Source: Candidatus Doudnabacteria bacterium
GTDB taxonomy: Bacteria > Patescibacteriota > Doudnabacteria > UBA920 > 2-01-FULL-50-11
DNA: 10,967 nucleotides
NCBI GenBank assembly: GCA_016205055.1
Contig: JACQJK010000110.1
Coordinates: 1 to 10,967 of the forward strand
Reading direction: 5' to 3'
Shown here: positions 5,789 to 10,967 of the stretch, one piece after another
Layout: each line of letters starts with the position of its first letter
Position numbering within the stretch: the first letter of the stretch is position 1
Program-made: the position numbers and the translations under genes
Notes under the pieces: model-generated
Seen by the model: the letters and a program-made list of their open reading frames with translations, nothing else
Database searches by the model: none
Told to the model about the DNA's origin: nothing

Positions 5789-6079
5789 ATGAAAAATATT
5801 AATGTCAATCTCACAAAAGAACAGGCCAAAATTGTGAACGAGGCTACAAAAAAATACGGTTTCGCTAATCGCAGCGAATTTTTTCGCTCCTTGCTTCGTT
5901 ATATTTTTATGTATTCCCCTAGCATTTTGAAAAAACTGGACAGTTTCGTTTTTGAAGAGCCGCCCACCAAAGACGCCAATAAGATTATTGCGGAACTGGA
6001 AGCTAGCGGCAGACATTCAGAAGATTTTATCAAAAGTCTAGCAGCAGGACTACGAAAGTCAAACTATTTTAAGAAATAA
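5789..6079 (+). CDS. Ribbon-helix-helix antitoxin-like protein
   Basis: A 96-residue protein. Residues 3-8 (INVNLT) form the DNA-contacting strand, 10-23 the first helix and NRSEFFRSLLRYI (28-40) the second, the pattern of ParD/CopG ribbon-helix-helix dimers. The C-terminal half (KKLDSFVFEEPPTKDANKII and onward) is polar and likely wraps the toxin. The toxin gene starts 2 bp after this stop, so the two form a type II toxin-antitoxin operon in which the antitoxin, alone or with toxin, represses the promoter at 5753-5782 (family knowledge). I chose ATG at 5789: the frame extends upstream to 5636, but that part overlaps rpsT, the hairpin and the promoter and reads as non-coding. There is no Shine-Dalgarno sequence. 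Confidence 0.85.
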   Translation: MKNINVNLTKEQAKIVNEATKKYGFANRSEFFRSLLRYIFMYSPSILKKLDSFVFEEPPTKDANKIIAELEASGRHSEDFIKSLAAGLRKSNYFKK

Positions 6080-6081
6080 AC

Positions 6082-6330
6082 ATGCGTATCCGTCCCCTGC
6101 GTGACGACTTGGTTGAGTATTTGCAAGAAAGAAATCTAATAAAACAATGGGAGAACAAAAAGTATCTTTTTGAGCAAAACCCTAAACTTTCAGGATTAAA
6201 TACCGAACTTTTAGAGCCCGGGCATCTGAAATTGTACAGCTTTCGTCTCACCCAAAAATATCGGGTGATTTTTATTTATGCCGGCAATCAAGAAATCGAA
6301 GTCGTTGACATCAACGATCATTATCAATAA
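6082..6330 (+). CDS. RelE/ParE-superfamily toxin
   Basis: An 82-residue protein beginning 2 bp after the antitoxin stop. The fold signature is clear: an N-terminal helical hairpin (LVEYLQERNLIKQWENKKYL, 10-29), the segment NPKLSGLNTELLEPGHLKLY (33-52), the strand pair FRLTQKYRVIFIY (54-66) with the conserved Arg in KYRVIF (Arg61), and the ending IEVVDINDHYQ. Family members are mostly ribosome-dependent mRNA endonucleases; ParE members poison gyrase. The carboxy-terminal His80 and Tyr81 are reasonable candidates for an mRNase active site, but I cannot decide between the two activities from sequence alone. There is no separate promoter or ribosome binding site, so it is probably translated by coupling to the antitoxin. 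It may support plasmid-like stabilisation or a stress response. Confidence 0.85.
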   Translation: MRIRPLRDDLVEYLQERNLIKQWENKKYLFEQNPKLSGLNTELLEPGHLKLYSFRLTQKYRVIFIYAGNQEIEVVDINDHYQ

Positions 6331-6382
6331 AAAAACCTCTCCCTTTGGTGATACCCATCTTCCTTGAAAAACAGTCAGTCAG

Positions 6383-6411
6383 TTGACAAATTGGAAGTTA
6401 TAGTATAGTCT
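6383..6411 (+). promoter_or_regulatory. Promoter of the attenuator-controlled operon
   Basis: TTGACA (6383-6388) is followed by TATAGTCT (6404-6411). The -10 is either TATAGT with a 15-bp spacer or TAGTCT with 17 bp. The start near 6416-6418 lies about 10 nt before the leader ATG. A (CAGT)3-like run sits just upstream, at 6372-6383. Confidence 0.7.
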
Positions 6412-6427
6412 GTACTTAATCAACCTT

Positions 6428-6514
6428 ATGACTAACTTTTCCCTACAGAAAAACTATCATGGTGCTTGGCACTATCACCTTGCGGCTGGAAGGTTGGTTT
6501 GTCTTTGCCTATAG
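6428..6514 (+). CDS. Leader peptide rich in Tyr, His and Trp
   Basis: A 28-codon frame from ATG 6428 to TAG 6512. Residues 1-9 are MTNFSLQKN. Residues 10-17 are YHGAWHYH, six of eight being Tyr, His or Trp. The tail is LAAGRLVCLCL. The peptide itself is probably not functional; ribosome speed at codons 10-17 would decide which hairpin forms downstream. Codons 20-23 (GCT GGA AGG TTG) are RNA segment 2, so that part of the peptide is constrained by RNA pairing. The ATG is about 10 nt from the predicted transcription start and has no Shine-Dalgarno sequence, so it is nearly leaderless. I have no conservation data. Confidence 0.65.
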   Translation: MTNFSLQKNYHGAWHYHLAAGRLVCLCL

Positions 6515-6536
6515 ATTCATAGGACTTTGAAGCCAG

Positions 6537-6568
6537 CAACCTTCCGGCATTCGGAAGGTTGTTTTTTT
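6537..6568 (+). terminator. Attenuator terminator hairpin
   Basis: CAACCTTCCG (6537-6546), loop GCATT, CGGAAGGTTG (6552-6561) form a perfect 10-bp stem immediately followed by seven T (6562-6568). It lies 34 nt before the next gene, so it acts in the leader and not at a gene end. Confidence 0.9.
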
Positions 6569-6602
6569 GTTTTGCCCCAATTAAACATGACGCGCACAAG
6601 AT

Positions 6603-7610
6603 ATGAATGCGCTTCTTAGAAAAATTCAAATCGGGGTGATTGGATCCGCAAAAGACCTCGGCTATTCAAAAAGGATCGAGGGCTTGGCGGAAAAAATCGG
6701 TTATCTTGTAGCGCGGAAACGGGTTGTGCTTTTGTTTGGCGCGGAAAAAGACGGCGACTCCCTTTCAAGCGCTGCCTGTCGCGGAGCAAAACAGGCCAGT
6801 GGCTTCACAGTAGGAGTGACTTATGGAAAGGGTTTAGGGGTTTCTGAAAACAGCGCTGATGTAGTGATCGCGACTGGTTTGGAAAGAGGCGGAGGCAGAG
6901 AATTTACGCTTATCTTAAGTTGCGATGCTGTGATCGCTCTGGCCGGCGGTTCGGGCACCCTGAACGAGATCGCCGTCGCTTACCAAAACAGAATACCGGT
7001 AGTCGTGTTAAAAAACACCGGGGGCTGGAGTGAGCGGCTTGCCCACCAGTTCTTGGACGCGAGAAAGCGGATTAGGATAAAACTTGCGAACAGTCCTGAA
7101 GAAGCGGTAAATACGGCGCTACGGCCGGGGCAGCAAAAGCGAAAGTTAAACGGCAACTCTAAAAACTCCATGGACAAACTTATAATTTTTGACTTCAACC
7201 GAACGCTGTATGATCCAGACCAAACAACACTGGTCCCGGGAGCGCTGCGTGTGCTCAAAGCGCTTAAACAAAAAGGTTTTAAGCTGGCCCTTTTAGCCCA
7301 AGCGCGCGCGAACCGGAAAAAGCTGCTCAAGGTCTTGGAAATGGATCAATATTTTGATCGATTGACGTTGGTCGAGAAAAAAACGGTGTCTGGTTTGAAA
7401 AAACTTGCGGGCGAAATGGACGTGGACTTGAAAAACTGCACGATTGTCGGCGACCGGGTGAAAAAAGAAATAAGGATTGGGAACAGGTTAGGAATGAAAA
7501 CCGTATGGCTCAAGCGGGGTAAATTTTCAACCGAACGCCCAAGCAATCCGGCAGAAAGGCCCGACCTGACGATCAAAAAACTTTTTGAGTTGCCTGCGCT
7601 CCTAAAATAA
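6603..7610 (+). CDS. SLOG/LOG-like (TIGR00725-type) domain fused to a HAD-like domain
   Basis: A 335-residue two-domain protein. Residues 8-172 read as a Rossmann-like SLOG fold: IQIGVIGS (8-15), VVLLFGA (41-47), a GGGREFT loop (96-102) and GGSGTLNEIAVAYQNRIPVVVL (115-136). This is the equivalent of the PGGxGTxxE phosphate-binding loop of LOG phosphoribohydrolases, and it best fits the uncharacterised TIGR00725 group. A hydrophilic linker (173-189) leads to an internal Met190 and a HAD-type domain: DFNRTLYDP (197-205) is motif I with the nucleophile Asp197, but the usual second Asp is Asn199. GDRVKKEI (283-290) is motif IV. Motif II lacks a clear Ser/Thr (LLAQA). Phosphatase activity is therefore doubtful. 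The pairing suggests nucleotide or nucleoside-phosphate chemistry (inference). There is no Shine-Dalgarno sequence. It is the first gene after the attenuator. Confidence 0.8.
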   Translation: MNALLRKIQIGVIGSAKDLGYSKRIEGLAEKIGYLVARKRVVLLFGAEKDGDSLSSAACRGAKQASGFTVGVTYGKGLGVSENSADVVIATGLERGGGREFTLILSCDAVIALAGGSGTLNEIAVAYQNRIPVVVLKNTGGWSERLAHQFLDARKRIRIKLANSPEEAVNTALRPGQQKRKLNGNSKNSMDKLIIFDFNRTLYDPDQTTLVPGALRVLKALKQKGFKLALLAQARANRKKLLKVLEMDQYFDRLTLVEKKTVSGLKKLAGEMDVDLKNCTIVGDRVKKEIRIGNRLGMKTVWLKRGKFSTERPSNPAERPDLTIKKLFELPALLK

Positions 7611-7691
7611 CTTGGCGGCAAAGTCATGCCGATGGCAGTAGTGTCGCCGGCAGAACTTGTCGCTAACGCGGCAAGCACCTTTCACAACTTC

Positions 7692-7697
7692 AAGGAG
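7692..7697 (+). promoter_or_regulatory. Shine-Dalgarno sequence of the 442-residue gene
   Basis: AAGGAG ends 5 nt before the ATG at 7703. The 92-bp gap after the previous gene has no T-tract hairpin and no clear promoter. Confidence 0.75.
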
Positions 7698-7702
7698 AAA
7701 CC

Positions 7703-9031
7703 ATGGTAACGAAAGAAGCTCTGGAAACTCTGGTAGTCGACTCGGGTCTGTGGGCGGGCGAACGCCGCCTCACGCACAAGTTCGTGCTGTCGCCGGAGGT
7801 ATTCGAGATTAGTAACCTGCAGGTTGCCCACCTGCAACAACTGGGTGTTGCGGTGCGGGACTGCCTTTCGGGCTTGGGTAGAATTGCGGCGATAGCGTTC
7901 GACCCGAAACTCACCCATGGCTCCTGCTGGGGCATGATCCGGCGCGCTCTGAACACGGGTGTTCCGGAAGGCTACCGGCAGATTCAAACGCTCCATCCTG
8001 GCCGCGGCCCGGCCATTTGCAAAGTGGATATGATCGCCTGCTTGGGGTTTGGCGGCTGGGGAATCGATACAATAGCCTTGCCGGTTGTGGAGGTTGATGG
8101 CCATAACAAGCACGGACTGGGGTATTCGACACTGGCCGCCCAGATGCGAGATGTCATCGCCCCGCAAGCCAAGACCTTGCCGGGAGTGGCCAAGATGCTT
8201 GCCAAGCTTATCCGCAACAAGAACGAGGGAGGTAATCAAGCCGGGCTTGTCTATGCCGACCAAGAGAGATTCTACCTGCCGGAGTTTCTCATCCTGCGCA
8301 AAGCGCTGGAGCAACTGGGTATCGAGCTGGTTGTGGCGGGAGAAAAGGAGTTGGTGGTCAGAAACGGGCTGCCGCAGACCAAGGACGGAAAACCGCTTCC
8401 GCCTCTCCTTGTCGATTTTCCCTTCCTCTACTGGAGCCCGGAACTCAATGCGGCACTGGCCGCCAAGTACCGGGAAGAACACATTGACTTTTTGATCCCG
8501 CCCAAGCCGTTCATGGGATCAAAGGCCGCTCTGGCCATCTTGTGCAACAGCGAGCAGGATGCGCGTCTGGAAGCGATTCTGCGCTCGCAAATACCTCAAG
8601 AGTCGCTGGAACGCCTGCGGTTCTACGTTCCCAAAACTTTCCTGGCTTCCAAGGGGACGGCATATCTGAAAAAAATCATGGAGGAACTCGGGGGATTAAC
8701 AAATCGCCTCATCATCAAGCCGGCCGTGTCGTGCGGTATGAAAAAAACGGCGATGTCGGGCGACCCTCACTTCTCCACCATCCTCAAACAAGCGGCCGGC
8801 TCGTACTACCACTACGTGCTGCAGGAAGAAGTGGAACCAGACGCTTTGCTCTTCCAGTACTTTGACGACGACGGTCAAATGCGGGAAGGCGCTTGGTATC
8901 TGCGGATCACCGCCCACTTCTGTGTGGGCGAACTGGCTGATATCGTGGTGACGGCCAGGCGGGACAAGCACGTTCACGGCGCCAAGGATTGCCTGCAACT
9001 AGGCACAATCATCAAACCCGAACCATCTTAA
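7703..9031 (+). CDS. ATP-grasp-like protein of unknown substrate
   Basis: A 442-residue protein, ATG fixed by AAGGAG 5 nt upstream. I do not recognise the exact family. The C-terminal part has an ATP-grasp-like series: YVPKTFLASKGTAYLKKIME (308-327), LIIKPAVSCGMKK (336-348) with Lys339 as the candidate ATP-contacting lysine, VLQEEVEPD (372-380) as the candidate hinge acid strand, WYLRITAHF (398-406), and a final ARRDKHVHGAKD (418-429). The segment KVDMIACLGFGGWGIDTIAL followed by PVVEVDGHNKHGLGYSTL (107-144) recalls the substrate-binding part of ligases whose ATP-grasp is circularly permuted. ATP-grasp enzymes join a carboxylate to an amine or thiol via an acyl phosphate; the substrate here is unknown. 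There are no signal or membrane segments. It sits between the SLOG-HAD gene and a small gene 23 bp downstream. Confidence 0.6.
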   Translation: MVTKEALETLVVDSGLWAGERRLTHKFVLSPEVFEISNLQVAHLQQLGVAVRDCLSGLGRIAAIAFDPKLTHGSCWGMIRRALNTGVPEGYRQIQTLHPGRGPAICKVDMIACLGFGGWGIDTIALPVVEVDGHNKHGLGYSTLAAQMRDVIAPQAKTLPGVAKMLAKLIRNKNEGGNQAGLVYADQERFYLPEFLILRKALEQLGIELVVAGEKELVVRNGLPQTKDGKPLPPLLVDFPFLYWSPELNAALAAKYREEHIDFLIPPKPFMGSKAALAILCNSEQDARLEAILRSQIPQESLERLRFYVPKTFLASKGTAYLKKIMEELGGLTNRLIIKPAVSCGMKKTAMSGDPHFSTILKQAAGSYYHYVLQEEVEPDALLFQYFDDDGQMREGAWYLRITAHFCVGELADIVVTARRDKHVHGAKDCLQLGTIIKPEPS

Positions 9032-9054
9032 AATAGGAAAAAGGAGTGCACACA

Positions 9055-9360
9055 ATGACCATACAACAAAGGTCCATGCGAGCAAAACTGGCTAGGCAAG
9101 TCAAGGTGGCATCTACCTTGATTAAGCTAGCATCCCGATTGCAAGGATGCGACTGCACATTTCATCCAGAAGGAGTGGCCTTGCCGCTCTGGCAGTATGA
9201 GGGTGAATCTGAAAGATCGATTGGGCATGTTCGGCTGGGGATCGACTTTAATGGGTGCCTCAAGATCGAATATGTCTTCACACTTCATAGCGGCGTTCGA
9301 CAATTGGCCGGAGAGCTTGGGCTTCTGGTCCTCCCGGATCGTATACCCAGAAAGCTGTGA
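9055..9360 (+). CDS. Unrecognised 101-residue protein
   Basis: The start is ATG 9055, because AAGGAG (9041-9046) ends 8 nt before it; a GTG at 9046 overlaps that ribosome binding site. The N-terminus is basic and helical (RSMRAKLARQVKVASTLIKL, residues 7-26). A Cys-containing stretch follows (GCDCTFHPEGVALPLWQYEG), then alternating strands (IGHVRLGIDFNGCLKIEYVF) and a helix (RQLAGELGLLVLP). Cys and His at 31, 33 and 36 could form part of a metal site, but there is no complete classic motif. It lies 23 bp after the ATP-grasp-like gene, is probably translated from the same mRNA, and is followed by the operon terminator. It may be a partner or regulator of that enzyme (inference from context only). 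Confidence 0.65.
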   Translation: MTIQQRSMRAKLARQVKVASTLIKLASRLQGCDCTFHPEGVALPLWQYEGESERSIGHVRLGIDFNGCLKIEYVFTLHSGVRQLAGELGLLVLPDRIPRKL

Positions 9361-9377
9361 CGACTAAAACCCCTCTC

Positions 9378-9419
9378 TGTCCGCCTGCGGCGGACATCTC
9401 TCCCGCAAAGGGGGAGAGA
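9378..9419. repeat. Double hairpin repeat after the operon
   Basis: TGTCCGCC (9378-9385), loop TGC, GGCGGACA (9389-9396) is directly followed by TCTCTCCC (9397-9404), loop GCAAAGG, GGGAGAGA (9412-9419). These are two perfect 8-bp stems back to back with no T-tract. It resembles the dispersed intergenic hairpins at 3684-3724 in composition and in its position between convergent genes. Confidence 0.6.
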
Positions 9420-9437
9420 AAATATTGAGCGGGCTAT

Positions 9438-9501
9438 CAGGGACGGGAAAGCGAATCGAATTTGGGGTTCAGTATTCGCTCTCCTCGCCCCTGGTTTTTT
9501 T
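9438..9501 (+). terminator. Long stem-loop terminator of the three-gene operon
   Basis: CAGGG (9438-9442) pairs with CCCTG (9489-9493), and AGCGAAT (9450-9456) with ATTCGCT (9474-9480). The stem is interrupted by small mismatches and bulges and carries a 17-nt loop. GG and TTTTTTT (9495-9501) follow. Confidence 0.75.
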
Positions 9502-9531
9502 ATTATACTCTTAACAACCGCTTGGCCGAAA

Positions 9532-10539
9532 CTATTTTTTATTAATCAAATTCACGACCAACTTCACCATCGCCTCTTTTTGTTGCGGTTTTGATTCGGC
9601 GATCAGCAGAGCCAGCGCTACAAGCGCCGTGTCGTTGATTTTTCTCTCGCCCCGGCGATTGTAAAAAAGCCGGTTTTCAATCAAGTAAAGTAAAAATAGC
9701 AGCGAGCCGATGCGCTTGTTGCCGTCCACGAAAGGATGGTCTTTGATGACCAGGTATAACAGGTTAGCGGCTTTTTCTTCTAAACTTTTATATAACGACT
9801 TGCCGCCAAAGGATTGCTGAATGCTGCCCAAAATAGACGAGAGTTTGTGGCTAACTTCAACGCCAAACAAGTCAGTGGCTTGTTTTTGAGTTTTGAGCCG
9901 CGCCCGAAAGCGAGCGATATTTTCTATCACCTCTTCATAAACCAATCCTTGGCTTTTTCTCTCGCTGACATTCTCAATCGCCAGCTTTTGCTCATCGTAC
10001 AAATTCAAAATAAACCAGGTGTTGGCATAATCGGAAATAATCCGCAGAAGCTCGCGCTCGTAACCCTCTGAGCGCTTGCTCTCCAATACCTGCTGGATGA
10101 GCTTGTGTGCGGTTTCCAGTTCTTTGAGTTTGGCAATGTGCGCTTCCGGTAGTCGTTTCTCATTTATAACAAAGCCCTTGAGCAGATAGTCCCGCAACTT
10201 CTGGGTTGCCCAAATGCGGAACTGGGTAGCGCGCTTTGAATTGATCCGGTAACCAACTGCTATTATTGCGTCGAGATTGTAATACTGGGTTTTGTAGATT
10301 TTGCCGTCCGAGGCAGTATGTTCCAAAATGGAACATACTGAATTTTCGCTTAGCTCTGCGGCTTTAAAGATGTTTTTAAGGTGTTTTGTGATTGCAGGGC
10401 GTTTTGTGCCAAAAAGCTCGGCAATCTGGGCCTGTGAAAGCCAAACCGAATCGTCTTCAAATTTTACTTGAATTTCCGGGCCTTCCGCGGCCTTATAGAT
10501 GATAATTTCGCCTTTGAACTGCTTTTTGTTTGTATCCAT
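9532..10539 (-). CDS. RhuM-like N-terminus fused to a Doc/Fic-type domain
   Basis: A 335-residue protein starting at ATG 10537-10539. Residues 10-120 match the RhuM (virulence protein) layout: EIIIYKA, SVWLSQAQIAELFGTKRPAI (31-50), HLKNIFKAAEL, YYNLDAIIAVGYRINSKRAT (86-105), then FRIWATQKLRDYLLKGFVIN (107-126). The middle is helical and probably coiled coil (130-215). The C-terminal domain carries HPFVDGNKR (268-276) with His268, Asp272, Asn274, Lys275 and Arg276, the Fic-fold active-site loop. The NKR ending resembles Doc, a kinase of EF-Tu, more than canonical Fic AMP transferases (GNGR). No inhibitory-helix motif S/TxxxE/DG/N is obvious, and no small antitoxin gene lies next to it. There is no Shine-Dalgarno sequence; the upstream TrmB-like gene is 52 bp away on the same strand. 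Confidence 0.88.
   Translation of the reverse strand: MDTNKKQFKGEIIIYKAAEGPEIQVKFEDDSVWLSQAQIAELFGTKRPAITKHLKNIFKAAELSENSVCSILEHTASDGKIYKTQYYNLDAIIAVGYRINSKRATQFRIWATQKLRDYLLKGFVINEKRLPEAHIAKLKELETAHKLIQQVLESKRSEGYERELLRIISDYANTWFILNLYDEQKLAIENVSERKSQGLVYEEVIENIARFRARLKTQKQATDLFGVEVSHKLSSILGSIQQSFGGKSLYKSLEEKAANLLYLVIKDHPFVDGNKRIGSLLFLLYLIENRLFYNRRGERKINDTALVALALLIAESKPQQKEAMVKLVVNLINKK
10314..10340. repeat. Perfect 11-bp inverted repeat inside the RhuM-Doc gene
   Basis: CAGTATGTTCC (10314-10324), AAAAT, GGAACATACTG (10330-10340). It spans codons for residues ~67-75 of the protein, 5' of the Doc domain. Confidence 0.7.
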
Positions 10540-10591
10540 ATCTGTTTTAGGTATATACGAACTACAGTATGCGTAGCTTTGGACGCTGATC

Positions 10592-10967
10592 TTATTTTAA
10601 GCTGTCCCAAATAATATCAAAATTAGTTATCATGGTTTGGGCAAATTCTCGACTAGTGATTAAAAAACCAAAGCTCTCTTTGGAGGAAGAAATAAACCGC
10701 ACTGTATTTCCATAAATGGTGTACCCTAAAGAAAAATCTACTCCTTCAGGCGCCAACCGCACCTCCCTTTTGCTTTCTATGCCTGCCTGCAAAAAAGGAA
10801 ACTTTTTTTGGGGAGGTGTTTGGGTTCTTGGCCAAATTGTTTTTAACGTTATTTTTTGGTTAATCCTTTTGTGATTAAACTCCTCAACAAATCTCGGGCC
10901 CAAGAGTTTAATAACATCTAAAATTGGCCAATATACGCGCACCATAATATTTTCGTACAGCAATAAA
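10592..10967 (-). CDS. TrmB-family-like regulator, C-terminal part (N-terminus outside window)
   Basis: The frame is open to the right edge (codons LLLYENIMVR at the border), so no start lies inside the window. The visible ~125 residues read as the C-terminal effector domain of a TrmB-like regulator: LGPRFVEEFNHKRINQKITL (the helix and strand preceding the basic loop), LKTIWPRTQ, then KREVRLAPEGVDFSLGYTIY with GNTVRFISS, and the ending SFGFLITSREFAQTMITNFD plus IIWDSLK. That closing order, strand IYG-x-x-V, a strand equivalent to GVIIES, then a helix with FE-x-x-W, is typical of these proteins. The RhuM-Doc gene lies 52 bp downstream on the same strand and could share its transcript. I see no convincing terminator in the gap. 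Confidence 0.75.
   Translation of the reverse strand, partial: LLLYENIMVRVYWPILDVIKLLGPRFVEEFNHKRINQKITLKTIWPRTQTPPQKKFPFLQAGIESKREVRLAPEGVDFSLGYTIYGNTVRFISSSKESFGFLITSREFAQTMITNFDIIWDSLK

Larger units (their letters stand above)
6421..6568 (+). promoter_or_regulatory. Putative ribosome-mediated transcription attenuator
   Basis: Four pairing segments can be placed. Segment 1 is CAACCTT (6421-6427). Segment 2 is GCTGGAAGGTTG (6485-6496), inside the leader frame. Segment 3 is CAACCTTCCGGC (6537-6548). Segment 4 is CGGAAGGTTG (6552-6561), followed by T7. Segments 2:3 give a 12-bp antiterminator (one G-U), 3:4 the terminator, and 1:2 a 7-bp alternative that would free segment 3 for termination. 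Tyr, His and Trp codons at 6455-6478 lie just before segment 2, where a stalled ribosome would leave segment 2 largely free to pair with 3. The layout matches classical amino-acid operon attenuators; the effector amino acid and the in vivo folding are inferred. Confidence 0.7.

Noticed and set aside
7682..8482. A 266-codon minus-strand open frame opposite the ATP-grasp-like gene
   Set aside because: It is fully antisense to a gene with a good ribosome binding site and shows no recognisable motif.

Overview
The window looks like a bacterial contig from the candidate phyla radiation (Patescibacteria, Parcubacteria-like). This is an inference from gene content and style. There are two TrmB-type regulator fragments, small toxin-antitoxin genes, several short proteins without recognisable relatives, many genes with no Shine-Dalgarno sequence, and intergenic hairpin repeats of the CTCAGGATGAC/CGAAGGATC type. 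TGA is used as stop (at 1080-1082 and 9358-9360), so the genetic code is the standard bacterial one.

Layout, left to right. A TrmB-like regulator runs off the left edge on the minus strand (1-525). Divergent from it, across an intergenic region with nested inverted repeats, is a two-gene operon of small helix-turn-helix proteins (666-1082 and 1079-1438) closed by a terminator. Next is uvrB (1668-3668), complete and with all expected motifs. Convergent with uvrB is an unrecognised 383-residue protein (3775-4926, minus), which has a strong promoter and a Shine-Dalgarno sequence placed before an ACG codon. About 420 bp of hairpin-rich DNA follow, then rpsT for ribosomal protein S20 (5389-5655). 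A ribbon-helix-helix antitoxin and RelE/ParE toxin pair (5789-6330) comes next, with a promoter placed so that the mRNA should be almost leaderless.

The most interesting segment is 6383-6568. A promoter is followed almost at once by a 28-codon open frame rich in Tyr, His and Trp codons. The end of that frame can pair with the 5' arm of a perfect terminator hairpin. This is the architecture of a ribosome-mediated transcription attenuator. Downstream on the same strand, with no terminator I can see between them, are a SLOG/LOG-like plus HAD fusion (6603-7610), a 442-residue protein that looks ATP-grasp-like (7703-9031) and an unrecognised 101-residue protein (9055-9360). A large terminator stem-loop at 9438-9501 ends the run. 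I infer that these three genes form one attenuator-controlled operon.

On the right, read on the minus strand, are a RhuM-like/Doc-Fic fusion (9532-10539) and, upstream of it, the C-terminal half of a second TrmB-like regulator (10592 to the edge).

I saw no rRNA, tRNA, CRISPR array, transposase or replication origin.
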